A DNA stretch of 64,000 nucleotides. Origin: Tetracentron sinense. Its lineage: Eukaryota; Streptophyta; Magnoliopsida; Trochodendrales; Trochodendraceae. Position numbers and translations under genes: made by a program. Each line of letters begins with the position of its first letter. The stretch's first letter is position 1. The DNA lies in the NCBI GenBank assembly GCA_015143295.1, contig CM026567.1:14030416-14094415 (forward strand), written 5' to 3'. The notes under the pieces were generated by a model. It searched no databases, was not told the DNA's origin, and saw nothing but the letters and a program-made list of their open reading frames with translations. Below are positions 33,646 to 46,345 of this stretch, one piece after another.

Positions 33646-34195
33646 GCTCGTTCCACACAAGGGCTTACTTGTCAACATTCCATAATGTTATCATGTATAT
33701 CTTATGCAGCCATGAAAAAAGCTCTAACAAGCATTTCATTAAGATTATTCCAGAAAAGTATAAAGATGATCTTGCAAATTGGATCTATCGTGAAATTCAC
33801 AGATACATAAAGCCATAACTCTGACAATGTCGACTCGATCCTTACATTCACTAAATTTTATTGGAAACAAACTTCTATAATTCATCTTCCTCCTAGAAAG
33901 AGGACAACTTAAGTTAAACAATAAAGAAGCCCAAAAGTGTTTAAACTTTTACAAATTTCATCAACTGAACGAATCTGATAATATATACCCATTAACATCC
34001 AAAATCCAAAACCATTCTAGATTTTTGTTCAGTGCTAAATTCTGATTTTCGCCTCAGTTTCGAGTACTTTCTTGTTCAAAAATCTGGCTTGCAGTGTGCC
34101 ATCCTATTTGATTTTACATTCTTAAAAATAAATCATATAACATGATGTAGTCCTTCAAACTTACTCTGATTTTCACTATATGTAGAAAAAATGTA
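33646..34195. other. No gene recognised
   Basis: AT-rich sequence with no recognisable frame. Confidence 0.35.
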
Positions 34196-34722
34196 GTTTT
34201 TTTTTTGATCGATAATGCACGATAATATATATAAATGAAACAAAGATACAAAGAACGAACAAAACGCATAACTCATGAGATCGTAAGCCAATATGCTAAA
34301 ACTAAACCGAAAAACAAAAGTCCCATGAAACCCCTAAGCTCTGCCATGCGGAGCCTGGCCAAACATCATCCTGACAAAATATCCAGATCCCCCCCCCCCC
34401 CCCCGCCCCCCGCCCCCCGCCTGTCTAGCGTTACACCAAGCCAAAACCATCGATCGGGACTGAGAACATATGCATTGGATGGAAGAGGAAGAGTTCTTGA
34501 AAACTCTCTTATTCCTCTCCTTCCATAAGGACCAAGCTAAAACACCCGGCAAGACCAACCATATAGCCCTCCTTGAGCCACTCTCACTCAACACATCCCG
34601 ACAGGATAAGAAGTTTTGAAGGGGAGAGGGAAAGACCCAAGCCACACCCATTCGAGAAAGAAAGAAACTCCAAACTTCACGTGCTACATGACAATGCAAG
34701 AGTAGTTGGAACAATTAATCTT
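34196..34722 (-). pseudogene. LINE D, 5'-truncated 3' end
   Basis: Minus-strand LINE remnant with a poly(A) tail (T-run at about 34196-34206 on plus). It encodes LLHCHVAREVWSFFLSRMG, LPGVLAWSLWKERNKRVF, the zf-RVT end, closely similar to LINE C (VHCPVAEEVWSFFLSRLG). A pure C tract interrupted by single G's (34390-34424) is a late expansion in it. Confidence 0.8.
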
Positions 34723-35831
34723 TTTATCTTGAATTTCCCTTAACAGAAAGCATCAAATAACTCGGTACCATATTCTATTGGTCTTACAAGTTGAAAACAA
34801 TCGAACAAGCAATTTATGGCGTTGGAACTATGTCAATAAGATTGATAATTGTTTTACATATTACCATGGATTGTAGGATCCGGTATCTGAGAAGAACTAT
34901 CATTCTCTACCATAGAATTCGGCCTTCAAGGTCAACCGGCGGCTTCTATGAGGAAGGCGAGTAGAAAATTGGTACTGATCAGTGGGATTTTTTTGTTCAT
35001 GGGAACAGATTCAGCTTCCTGAATATGCCCCTAATAAATTGTTTTATGGGAGAAGTGGATTCTTGTGGGCATGTTCTTTCCTGAACAAACACACTGGCAA
35101 AGTGACAATCCCTTCTACTTGCACAGTAAGACTCTTTGTTTTGGCTCTGTATTAGCATTTTGGTTTTTGCTCTGGCTTGAAAAAGTTGGTGGATTTGATA
35201 AGAACAATGGATGGAGCTTTTAAGATTAGTTTTTGATGAGAATGCTTCAGTTGGTCTCTCTTTTTTGTTTTACGATCAGGGAAAAAAAAAATCTAGTATT
35301 CTTATTATGGGCTATGGTTCATAAATTTAAAGGCCAACACATTATCCTGTCCATTCTTCTACTGACATGGATTCGGATATTATGCACTTCTCTTTTGACG
35401 CTAGTTCCATACACCAGTCCCTAGCCATTGCCGCTAGCCCCAGCCCATCCCTAATCACTGTTGCACCTTTCCCTGATATTCCCTTGCTGCTGTACCATCC
35501 CCCACAGCAAACCCTTAGTGGTCGTACCCTTTCCTACAACCATATTACTCCAGTCCTAGTTCTACAGTAGCCTACCCTAAACCCTAGTATTGCTGCTTCA
35601 CCACTCCTAGACCTAATCCCTGCAATCACAACACTTAGTTATACAACTAAACACATTAATAGACAACTAATCACAAACACTTGGGGTTTCTCCGAACCTG
35701 CCTTGTTCTAGAACTATGCCCATGAATCGCTCTCCAAAAACAGCTGCAGCATTGTGAAATTTGATTTGAAGCGAGTTGATTGTGAAATTTGATTAGAAGC
35801 GAGTTGAATCAACTCGGTTAAGAACAAAGTC
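34723..35831. other. No gene recognised
   Basis: No recognisable gene. The last 12 bases (35820-35831, AAGAACAAAGTC) are the likely LINE C target duplication. Confidence 0.35.
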
Positions 35832-38509
35832 TAGGGCAATGGAAATACGAAGTACTTCCACAGAATGGCCAACTACAATAGAAAGAAGAACTTCATATCT
35901 AAGTTGAAGGTAGATGGTGAGTGGAAAGAGGAAAAGAGTGAGATTGAAGCTAGCATCATTTCTTATTATAAGAATATGTATTGTGAGAGGGAGAGGTGGC
36001 GACCTAATCTAGATGGGCTTCAGTTTGAGGGTTTGTCTCCGGAGCAAAGGATGGCGTTAGAGATCCTGTTTGAGGAATTAGAGGTGGTGGAAGCAATTAG
36101 AGGGTTGGCTAGTAATAAGGCGCATGGGCCAGACGTTCTCCATTGAATTTTACAGGTGTTGTTGGGAAGTAGTAGGGAGTGATTTTATGGAAGTAATGTA
36201 GGAGGTTTATGATTCAGGCAGGTTTGATAAAGTGATGAATCATACTTTTGTTTCTTTGATTCCTAAACAGAAAGGGGCGGGCTGTGGATCTCAAAGATTT
36301 TCGTCCAATCAGTCTGGTAAGGAGCATGTATAAAGTCCTATCCAAAGTGTTAGCTACTCGACTGAAGGCAGTGATGATGTCTCTCATTTCCCCCCAACAA
36401 TGTGCATTTGTAGGCGGGCGACAAATCCTAGATGGCATCCTAATAGCTAACGAGTGCATTGATTCCAGGAGGCGTGCTAGGATTCAAGGGATTCTTTTAA
36501 GGTTGACTTGGAGAAGGCTTACGACCATGTTAACTGGAATTTTGTAATTTATTTCCTTGGTAGAATGGGTTTTGGGGTGAAGTGGAGAAGGTGGATGTGG
36601 GCTTGCATCTTGTCCGTATCTTTTTCAATCATGGTCAACAGTAGTGCAGTGGGATACTTTTCCAGTTCTCGGGGCCTTAGAGAGGGGGATCCTCTTTCCC
36701 CTTTCCTTTTTGTAATAGTGTCGGAAGCATTGAGTAGAATGTTGAACAAAGCAAAGGGGATTTTCTTTGAAAGTTTTCGGGTTGGCCATAGTGATTTGAG
36801 GATCTCCCACCTCCAGTTCACAGATGATACAATTATATTTTGTCGGGCTTCGCGAAGGGATCTTCTCCATATCCGATGCATTCTCAGATGTTTTGAAGCG
36901 GTATCAGGTTTGCGGGTTAATTTGGCAAAGTCTGAGATAATGAAGATTAGGGAGGTTACCATTCTTGATCACCTGGCTTTATGCTTTGGCTACGGAGTGG
37001 GGTCTCTTACTTCGGTGTATTTGGAAATGCCTCTGGGAAGGAACTATAAGGCGAAATCAGCATGGAGCCTAGTATTGGATCGAGTTGCGAGAAGACTATT
37101 TGGTTGGAAGGCTTCCTACTTATCTAAAGGGGGGAAATTGACTTTGATTCAGAGCACTTTACAAAGTCTTCCCACTTTTTTTTATGTCGATCCTCACCAT
37201 CCCTTGTTCAGTAGCATATAAGTTAGAGAGAATTCAGAGGGAGTTTCTTTGGAATGATAGAGAAGACAAAGGCAAATATCATCTAGTAGCTTGGTCTCAG
37301 ATGTGTAAAGCTAAGGATGAAGGGGGATTGAACCTAAAGTCACTCATTCGAATGAACAAAGCCTTGTTAGGGAAGTGGGTGTGAAGGTTTAGAGAGGAAA
37401 GGGAGAGTTTGTGGAGGGTTGTCATAGTAGCTAAGTATGGGGAGATTTCAGGATGGATACCTAAAGAGGTTAGGGGATCGCATGGAGTGGGGTTCTAGAA
37501 GGGGATTATGACTAATGCTAATTTGGTGGTTCCCTTCTTTAGCAATCGGGAGGGTAGGGGGCCGGAGATAAGATTTTGGAAGGACATGTGGTCAGGACAC
37601 TCGAGGCTGATGGATGATTTTGGCACTTCTTCGCTCTTTCAGCAGACAGGGAGGCTCTAGTGGAAGATATGTATGAGAGCATATCAGAGGGAGCCGTTTG
37701 GTGTCTAAGGTTGCGACGGGACCTCAACGACTGGGAAATAGATGATTTCACCCGTCTTTTGGAGCGCATTTCTTCGATAGTAATCAGTCCTGAGATGAGA
37801 GATTGCAGAAGATGGTCCAGGAACAGCCATGGAAGGTTCTCAATTAGACTCTTGTATCAAGCCTTGTCCCCATCTATGGGGGGGTTGTTTCCTTATAGAA
37901 TAGTGTAGAGACCCGAAGTTCCCTCAAAGGTTTCCTTTTTCGTATGGATAGCAGCCTTGGATAAAACCTTGACGTGGGATCATTTGCAACATAGAGGATG
38001 AAGCATGGCCAATAGGTGTATCATGTGCCTCCAAGCAGAAGAAACCGTGGATCACCTTCTAGTGCATTGCCCAGTTGCGGAGGAGGTGTGGAGTTTCTTT
38101 TTATCTCGTTTGGGGATGGCATGGGTGTTCCCTTCATCTTTTCGCCTTCTTCTAGAGGGTTGGTGGTGGGATAGTGGTGAGGTAGTTCGTGAGATGATTT
38201 GGGGAGTTCTCCCTGGGGCTATCTCTTGGTCTTTATGGAAAGAGAGAAATAGACGAACATTTGAAGATGTTTCATGTTCAGGGCCCCAAATTTGTAACTG
38301 TACAAGGATGTCAGTTTTGGAGTGGGTAGGTGTGCATTTCTCAAGGGAGGGCATTCAAGGCATTATCTAGTTTCCTTTCGATCCTTTGTAGGACGCCCTC
38401 TATTTGTGTAGTTTGCGTTGAGTTTATTTTTTGTAAACTCGGCGGCTTTTGTAGCTTTCTTGTGGGTAGTTTTTCTTTAATTAAATGAGATATTGATAAA
38501 AAAAAAAAA
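35832..38509 (+). pseudogene. LINE C, 5'-truncated, RT to zf-RVT
   Basis: L1-type plant LINE fragment on the plus strand, about 2.7 kb, ending in an A run (38498-38510). A 12-base duplication with one mismatch, AAGAACA(A/G)AGTC, flanks it at 35820-35831 and 38510-38521. Coding pieces: GNTKYFHRMANYNRKKNF, then [42 protein letters not shown], the catalytic region QFTDDTIIF (FADD changed to FTDD), and zf-RVT DHLLVHCPVAEEVWSFF. At least four frameshifts and stops (near 36133, 36197, 36500, 37384) show it is dead. Confidence 0.88.
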
Positions 38510-38521
38510 AAGAACAGAGTC

Positions 38522-39802
38522 CAATTGTTCTTATGCAAAATGTCGCAGCCTGGGTGCCTGGGTTGATTGTGATTTTGATTAGAAGGGACGATGCTTTGTA
38601 ATGGTTGTTCTTAGTGGGGACGATCACACTAACAGGCAAATGAACACATTTTTCCGTACTATTACGTTTTGATCAAAACAGTTGCTGAATTTCTGTACAT
38701 CCTGACTCTAATTCGTAAGAGAAATATGTTGGTATCACCGGGAAGTCAGGATTATTACTATGAACAAAGTGAGGTGACAAAGTTGTCATCTCCAGCTCCA
38801 ACTTCAAGCTTCAGGTTTGAATTTCATTCTTTTAAGTTTTAACACATTTCTCGGTGATGTTAAGTATTCAGAATTAGCTCTTTCTAGTATTCTTAAAACT
38901 AAATTTCTCTACAAGTAGGATAATCTAAGAACATAAGAAGCAATTTTTTTTTCGGTTAGAACATAAGAAGCAATTTCAAGTACATGAAGTGTGCGCGTGA
39001 CCAGTGTGGGGTCACTGTTGCTTTCTTTTGCGGCTTTAACTTATTCTAACTTGTAGTCTTGTTGCAAGGAAAATAGAAAAATCGCTACAAAGAGTACCTG
39101 GCTTAGTAATCTAGGCCGTTTATTCATTGGTCAACGGTGGTGGGTGCAGAAGTAGGAGTCCGGAGTGCTTAGTCACTTCTCAAGGGGATAAAAAGGGACA
39201 CAAAGTTTCAGGACCAGGTACTCGTGAGTCCCGCCAAATTTTTTTAAAAAAAATTCCTTCTTTTGAGGGCAAGTATAACAGGGAGACGGGAATGTGGGTT
39301 CAATGATGGCCATATCAATTATTAAGTATACAAGAAAATAATAATCTTCATGCCATAGTGATGGCCATATCAACTATTAAGTATACTCAGAGACTGGAGA
39401 CGCTGGAGAATGACAACAACTTGGACGTTTAATGCCACACTGATGGCCACCGACACCTTGAATAATGGGTTCCACCAAGTAAAGGTGTTCACTGTTCACC
39501 TCGTGTGGACAACGATTTTAGAGTTTCTTATATAATAGAATGACTACAACTTGGACGTTTAATGCCACAATGATGGCCGCCGACCCCTTGAATAATGGGT
39601 TCCACCAAGTAAGGGTGTTCACTGTTCACCTCGTGTGGACAACGATTTTAGAGTTTCTTATATAATTTTAAGGGAAATGGGAAACGGACTACGTGATCAG
39701 CTTCGTAATCTCATTGATCCATGCCCTCCTTTCTAATGCCCACTAACTAGGAACAACTGACGTAACTTTCACTAAACCCTAGGAACAACACTTGTTCTTA
39801 CT
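38522..39802. other. No gene; contains a 130-bp tandem duplication
   Basis: Two tandem units at 39411-39540 and 39541-39668, starting TGACNACAACTTGGACGTTTA, nearly identical. A sequence similar to the 19319 repeat follows at 39669-39745. No gene recognised. Confidence 0.6.
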
Positions 39803-40320
39803 TTTTAGTGGGTAAAAGTGTGCGTGTGTGTATGTGTGTGTGAGAGAGAGAGACACACATGGTGCACTGGGGCTTCACTTTTCCTTTCTGATGCGAGGAT
39901 TGTTTATCATACTCAGTCATCTCTTGACTTGAACTTTGCTCAACATTTTCTTCATGGAGCACAGAAGTTGCATCTGAACCTTCGTTTTTATCGATCCCAA
40001 CAATTTCATTAGGCCCAACTTGAGATGATTTACGAAAAACTAATGAAACAACTAATTATTCCATGCTGAAAGAATTCAGAAATACATTAAAACATAAGAG
40101 ACAGTCAATCACAAGATGGATTTCAAATTCAGGGCCTCAATCTTATTAGCCTATGGTGTCTGGTAGCATAACGCAATACTATGACCTAGTATGGAAACTA
40201 AATCAGTGTCACTAACTTATAAAACAAAAACATGATGCGTATTGAACACTAAACTTACACTACAATCAGGGACTTCCATCCCTCTTCTCATTCACTGTGT
40301 GCCATATCCATACTCAAGTT
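39803..40320 (-). pseudogene. Second (truncated) copy of the UBE2O-like gene flank and exon
   Basis: Homologous to 52751-53276. Includes a GT/AG/GA microsatellite (39813-39853) and an exon copy at about 39878-40018 encoding VGPNEIVGIDKNEGSDATSV. The acceptor CAG|G of the intact-looking copy is CAA|G here, so the splice site has shifted. The homology stops at 39803, and none of the UBC-domain exons are present on this side. The hAT element interrupts it at 40320. Confidence 0.65.
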
Positions 40321-40559
40321 CATAGTCACAAAAATCGGCGATTTTTTGAAAAAATCGCGTTTAAAACGCGAATTATGACCCTAGCGATTAAATCGCGTTT
40401 TATTGATTAAATCGGCGATTCGCGATTAAATCCCGAAAAACTCGTTTAAAACGCAAAAATCGCGAAAATCGCGTTTAAAACATTAACCGGTTTTTTTGTT
40501 TTATTTTTAACTCTTAGGGGCAAAAATGTAATTTGCCAGTATAAAAAAAAAAACCCTCG

Positions 40560-42207
40560 ATTTCGGTTTAGGTTACCCGATTCAGAAGAAAAAGAAGACA
40601 GAAGAGAAGAAGGAGAAGAGGAAAAGAAAGAGAAGAGGAAAAGGAGAAGAAGAAGGGTTACCTGTCGCCTCTCGCAGCCTCTCGCCTCGCAGCCTCTCGC
40701 CTCTCGCCTCGCAGCCTCTCGCCTCTCGCAACCTCTCACAGCTCGCAGCCTCTCACAGCTTGCAGCATCTCGTCTCGCCTCTCGCTCTCGTTTGCCTTCC
40801 TCCACCGCAGCCGAAGCCCTCAGGAAGTGCTAGCTCTCGCAGCCGAAGCCCTCCACCGCGGAGGAAAAGGTACTCAATCATTTTGCTTTTCCTTCCTCCA
40901 CCTCTTCCTGTTTCCATTTCCATTTCCTATTCTTGTTTTTCATACATTTTTTTTTCCAATTTCTCATAGAATTTTACTCATTTGTAAGGATTTATAAAAG
41001 ATTAATCTACAATGGTAGTCCCATTGTAGATTTGCTCCATTCTCTTTTACTTTCTAATTAAAATTTGGGGGTTTTTTCTGTTCATCATAAGATATTAGAA
41101 TATATTTTATATGGGTTGTCATTCATTGGTATAAATTGCAATACATGATAGGAGAGGGTTTTCTTTCACAGTAAGTTCGGGCATGGGAAAAATATGATAC
41201 TTTGTCTTTCACAGTGACGTTCAAGTATTATATGATACATGGGAAAAAAAATATGATACATGATAGGAGAGGGTTTTCTTTCACAGTGACGTTCAAGTAT
41301 TATATGATATTTTGTCTCAAAATTTTGGTACAGAAAAATGGAAACCCCAAAAATTTGGAAACATATATATATTTAGGTATAATATTAGTATGCGTCAAAA
41401 TTGCATGATAAAAAAATTGCTATATATATATACATATACCTACACTGCTACACATACACTGTCCTATAATAGAACTTCTGATTGTGTTGTTTGGAATTTG
41501 GTAGTTTTAATCTTTGTTAATTTATTGTATTTTTCTTCAATGTATATTACTTTTCTGTTGTTTTCCAGTAAAGGGATTAGATGAGCTTCTTGGGTGTATT
41601 TGAAAATATGGTAGTTAGGCTATCTTTTACATTTCGTGCAACATAACACATATTGTTGCTAAAATTTCTGTTGTGCATCTTATTTGGTTGTATTTTAGAA
41701 GTGTTTGCTATACTTTGGATTTTATGAGTGTTCTATGGATATGGAATAACAGATTTGGGTTATTCTGGGGGTTGAATAATTTTCTGTTTATGATCCCATG
41801 TTACTCTCTATTCATTTTTTTTTAAAATATTTATTATTATTATTATCAGTAATCTCAATTCTGTTTATCACTTCTCTCTCACCATCTCTCTCTCATGCAA
41901 ACAAACTCACTGAACTGGTAAGCCATTTCACCTGTTCTACTGATTGTTTATTTATTTTGGAAGGCCTGAATAATTTGGAACTAATTCAGAAATCAAATCA
42001 TCCCATATTTATGTGTAGCTTCCTATATCTTGGATACCTTTTTTTTTAATAGCTAATTTGTACTTTATTTTGGAATACCTTATTTTGAATGACTGTATTA
42101 CTATATGTATGAATTATGATCATGCTTAATTACTTATATTGTGAATTATTTTGTGCTTTTTCTTTTGTTTAGGGACTAGGGTTTGAAACTTTGAATCAAA
42201 GTTAACC
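40560..42207 (+). other. hAT 5' region: CT-rich leader and likely leader intron
   Basis: Contains repeated CGCAGCCTCTCGCCTC words (40665-40860), a likely transcribed leader. A possible intron runs from GTACTC (40870) to TTTGTTTAG (42172), just before the ATG. It includes a partial duplication around GATAGGAGAGGGTTTTCTTT (41147 and 41258). Confidence 0.45.
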
Positions 42208-44338
42208 ATGCCAAGAGCTAGAGATCCTTTTTGGGAGTATTTAACTGAAGAAGAGGGGACAAAGATTCGATGTAATTTTTGTCAAGAAGTGTTTGTGGGT
42301 GGAATTACCCGCATGAAGTTTCATTTTTCAAAGTTATTAGGAAGAGATGTGCGGCCTTGTGCTTCAGTGCCTGATTTTGTTAATGAAATAGCACTAGAGG
42401 TCGTACAAGAGATAGATTCGCGTAAAAAGGCAAAGATATTACGAACATCTAATTCTCAAGTTGGTGGTGCTAGTGGAAGTTCTACGGGATCAACTGGGCA
42501 TGCAAGCACAACTTGTGGTAGCCTAGGTCCTCTAGGAAAAGGAGGTCAGCCAAAGGTAATGCAACTCGTAAAGAAAAAAGAAAAAGAGCTTGCAGATCAT
42601 TTGATGGCAAGGGCTTTGGTGGCGAATAATCTTCCGTTTCAATTGGCAAGATCGCAAGAGTTTTAGGATGCCATCACAGCTGTTGCGAATCATGGCCCAG
42701 GTTATGTTCTCCCAAGTAGTGAAACCTTTAGGGTGAAGTTATTGGCAAACTTGAAGAAGGAAGCAGAAGAGTATGTTAAGAACATTAAAAAATCTTGGGA
42801 AACAACTGGGTGTACTATCATGTCTGATTCTTGGACTGATGGAAAGAAAAGGCCACATGTGAACTTGTTAGTGGCGTGTCCTAAAGGGACAATATTTTTA
42901 AAAAGTGAGTGTACAGTGGGGAAGAAGAAAGATGCGACATTCATTGTGAATTTCATCTCATCTGGGATCGAAGAAATTGGAGCAGAAAATATTGTCCAAT
43001 TCATATCAGACAATGCTTCCAATTACAGTGCGGCTGGAATTATTATCGAAGATAGATATCCAAATATCTTCAAGACATCATGTGCAGCACACTGTTTGGA
43101 TTTGATTTTGGAGAGTATAGATGAGCTTCCTCATGTGAAGCCAATTTTGGAAAATGCAAGACTTATTGTGAAGTTTTTGTACAAGTTTCAACATGTTCTT
43201 GATTTGATGAGATTACACACACAAAAGAGAGAACTAAAAAGGCCCGGTGCTACTAGATTTGCAACACAATTTCTGTGTTTGCAATCTATTCTTAAAGAGG
43301 AACAAGCTTTACGGTTTATGATTGCTTCAGCTGAATGGAGAGCTCTTCCTCAAAGCAAAACAGAGGAAGGACTAGAAGTTACAAATATAATACAAGGTAA
43401 TATGTTTTGGGAGAAGGGTAGAGAGATAATCCATACAGTAGAGCCTCTTGTTAGGGTTCTACGAATGGTAGATGGTGATGGCTCTACTATGGGATATTTA
43501 TATGAAAGCATGGATAGGGCGAAAGAGGCAATTAAAGAAGTATATAGAGACAACTCTGAGAAGTATATGCCTTTTTGGAAGATAATAGATGAAAGATGGA
43601 ACAAGACATTGCACAGTCCCTTGCATGCAGCTGCCGCTTACTTGAATCCTTACTTGTTTTATAATAAACTTGTGAAGATGGATAAGGAAGTGAGGGTAAG
43701 CATTGAGATGATAATTAATAAGATGATCCCTAGTTTTGAGGAGAGAAAGCAGTTTAACAAGGAGCTGAAAAGTTACCACCAACTAGATAATGACATCTTT
43801 ACCACATGGGCAGTTGATTCCCTTTTGGATTCACATCCAAGTAAGTACATTACATTTATTTTCAATTTTGAAGTTTGATTAAGATTTTAAATTTTATAGT
43901 TCAAATTTTTTTAATTATGTATTTGTATTGTAATTAGGGGTTTGGTGGGATATGTGCGGTAGTCCAATTCCGACCATTCAGAAGGTGGCAATCAAATTGC
44001 ATAGTCAACCATGTAGTGCCTCGGGTTGTGAAAGAAATTGGAGTGCTTTTGAGGCCGCACACACGAAGAAGCGGAACAGATTAGAGCCAAATAAATTACA
44101 TGATTTGGTGTTCGTTCGTATGAACTTGCATTTGATGAAGACAAGTGCAAGTAAAGAAAAGAAGGATTCAGAACCAATTAGTCTTGAGAAAATTTTACCA
44201 TTCCCAGATATTCCTGAAGCTGAAGGGGATCATGACCTTGAAGATGGAGCATCATCTTCCAATGAAAGTTTAGAGAATGAAGAGAGTGCAGGCTATGCAG
44301 CTCTTGATTATCTAGATTATGATGCAACTTTTCTGTGA
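42208..44338 (+). pseudogene. hAT transposase (BED, DUF659, hATC) with one internal TAG
   Basis: Reading frame in two exons, 42208-43840 and 43938-44338, joined by a 97-base GT-AG intron; total 678 codons. N-terminal BED zinc finger (DPFWEYL, RCNFCQ, MKFHFSK), then DUF659 (MSDSWTDGKKRPHVNLLV, FISDNASNY, CAAHCLDLILESI) and the C-terminal dimerisation domain (WWDMCG across the intron, then PCSASGCERNWSAFEAAH). A TAG at 42664-42666 interrupts the frame after RSQEF; the frame continues directly as DAITAVANHGPGY. Otherwise full length for the family, so the copy is nearly intact but probably non-autonomous now. Confidence 0.9.
43841..43937 (+). other. Intron in the hAT transposase
   Basis: GTAAGT donor and TTGTAATTAG acceptor, AT-rich. 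Removal joins HP(A|GG)V to WWDMCG in frame (phase 1), restoring the conserved WWD segment of hAT transposases. Confidence 0.75.
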
Positions 44339-44781
44339 TTGATAAATTCAAGTGACATGATTTTATTTTGTAGTAGGTTGATACTTTTTTGTTGATGGAA
44401 TTGTAAGGTTAAACAATCAGTCTTTTGTTTTTAATCTTAAGGAGTTGATGATGTCCTGGTAAATTTTGATGTTTTAATTGTTGGAATGAAGTGGATGTTG
44501 AAATGATATTATGAATATATTATTATTGATAATATTAAGAGTTGATGATGACTTAGATATATTAATTAATATCATATTTATATTTTATATAATTATTAAA
44601 AATCTCCGATTTTTTCCCGATTTTTTCCAAACTTGAACCCTACCGAATTATTCCCAAATCCGAATTATTCCCCGAATTTTTCCCGAATTTTACCGAATTT
44701 TTCCCGAATTTTCCGCATTTTTCCGAACTTGAACCTTGCCGAATTATTCCCGAATCCCGACTTTGTGACTATGCTCAAGTT

Positions 44782-45655
44782 AATTGAATAAGGGTATAAA
44801 TCCAACAAGGGTATTATTCATTTTCAGGGAAAGGTTGAAAGAGAATGTACAAAGTAATAAGAAGTTAACTCATATTATGTGGCATGTGCATATACAAGGC
44901 GAGCAATAAGAAATACTAAGTTCATTATGTTCCAGGCATCATACTGCTACAATTTCAAAGTTGAAAACGATGGATAGATTAATCATTGCTGCAGGGTAAT
45001 TGTCTTTCAGGGCACCTTCTTATTTGTATTTATTTAGTTTAGTACCTAGTTGTCCAGTCTGTTGATTTTCATTGTGAGAAATGAACTTACTAAACATGAC
45101 TATGGATTGTTTCCTTGGATCACTTGTCAGTGACCACCTTCGTGAGACTTGGATTTATTTGACAAAGACTATAAACGAAATTCCTTTTATCTTGAAAATA
45201 TAAATGAAACAAACTCAACTTAGGGCTGATGTTATGTGGTAATGCTCAAGAAAGAATATCAAAAGAAAAAAAAAAAGGAGAAGAAGAACCCAAACATTTT
45301 AGACTGAATGAGTAGACTCAAAGAGTTAAAACTTATAACAAAACTAAAAGGATGGTATCTTTTGCACTGTCTGCTGCCTATAAAAATGAATTGCATGGTA
45401 CTGGGTAGGACACATTTTACTTATTATGCTCAGCCACCCTGCTGAATTTGGTGAAGTCCGAAGTTGGACACAAGTTAGTCAACTCGGAGAAGATTTAAAC
45501 TTTGGCACATGACTAATGGCACAAAAGTAAAATGTGTCCTACCCAGTATTCAAATAAATCGCCTGGTCTTCCATGCCAAAGAACGGGTGTAGGGCGGACG
45601 AATTTAAAGCGGACTCCACATTCATTAGATAGAGAAGATCACCAAGATTTTGTGA
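44782..45655. repeat. Segmental duplicate A, right part (pairs with 53277-54280)
   Basis: Continues the duplicated flank after the hAT insertion. High similarity to 53277-54280 apart from indels (for example about 105 bases at 53610-53715 absent here). No gene recognised. Confidence 0.75.
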
Positions 45656-46345
45656 TCCAAGATATCAAGCAAAGGAGAAGAATGCAAAGTCAATCAACAT
45701 AGTTCAAACAGGGAATCAAGAACTTCATTAGTTATTCGGTTTATAGTTTTATACCAATAGCGGTTGCTAAAAATGAATCAAAATCAACACCAAATATGTG
45801 AATGTAGAAAAAAAACATTCAACATGAGAGCATAGATCAAAAACTCAATTAGGTCGCCTATTCAGACTACCATCACCTTGGCTATAGGATATTGGCACTC
45901 ACATGGGAAACCAGAAGACGAACAAATTCAACATCTGACATAGGAAAGAGAGACTGATACAAATTGAAAAGAGTTATCTTTTTTTTAAGAGGGGAAAAAA
46001 CTATAGTGGGTTCTAAAATTGTAATCTCTGGATCAGACTCGTCAGAGTCAGAAATTTGGAATAACCTCTTTCCAGCAACTGCTGAAAATTGTGCATTGAC
46101 TGATGTTTCAATTTAGGATGAACCTTTATAACATAATAAATTGAAAACACAAAATTATCAACAGTGTTCTCGAATTGCTTGTGTAGTTATCATTTTAATA
46201 AAACTCACCATAGATGATATTCGCTTCCTGTAATTCAGGCCACTTGTACCAACACAACACCATGTACAAAGCAAAAGAAGACAAAATATAAACGATGTTG
46301 TCAAAAATAAGATGATAAAGAGAGGACCCACGTAAAAAAACCACC
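45656..46345. repeat. Repeat R1 of a 1-kb tandem duplication
   Basis: Similar to 46681-47378 and 56566-57275 (ATCCAAGATATCAAG start; CTCTTTCCAGCA(A/G)CTGCTGAAAA inside). Function unknown. Short frames are not conserved between copies. Confidence 0.7.

Larger units (their letters stand above)
40321..44773 (+). mobile_element. Complete hAT DNA transposon
   Basis: 4,453 bases with terminal inverted repeats CATAGTCACAAA ... TTTGTGACTATG and an 8-bp target duplication CTCAAGTT (40313-40320, 44774-44781). The homologous site at about 53270-53283 in the sister duplicate is uninterrupted, which confirms the boundaries. Subterminal repeats differ between ends: AAATCGCG/CGATTAAATCG words at 40333-40480, and TTTTTCCCGAATT words at 44600-44765. 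It encodes one BED-DUF659-hATC transposase. Confidence 0.95.

Noticed and set aside
36549..36962. 137-codon minus-strand frame in LINE C
   Set aside because: Antisense to the RT domain, which is clearly coding on plus.
40446..40805. 119-codon minus-strand frame with REARGCE repeats
   Set aside because: Antisense translation of the CT-rich leader repeats of the hAT element.
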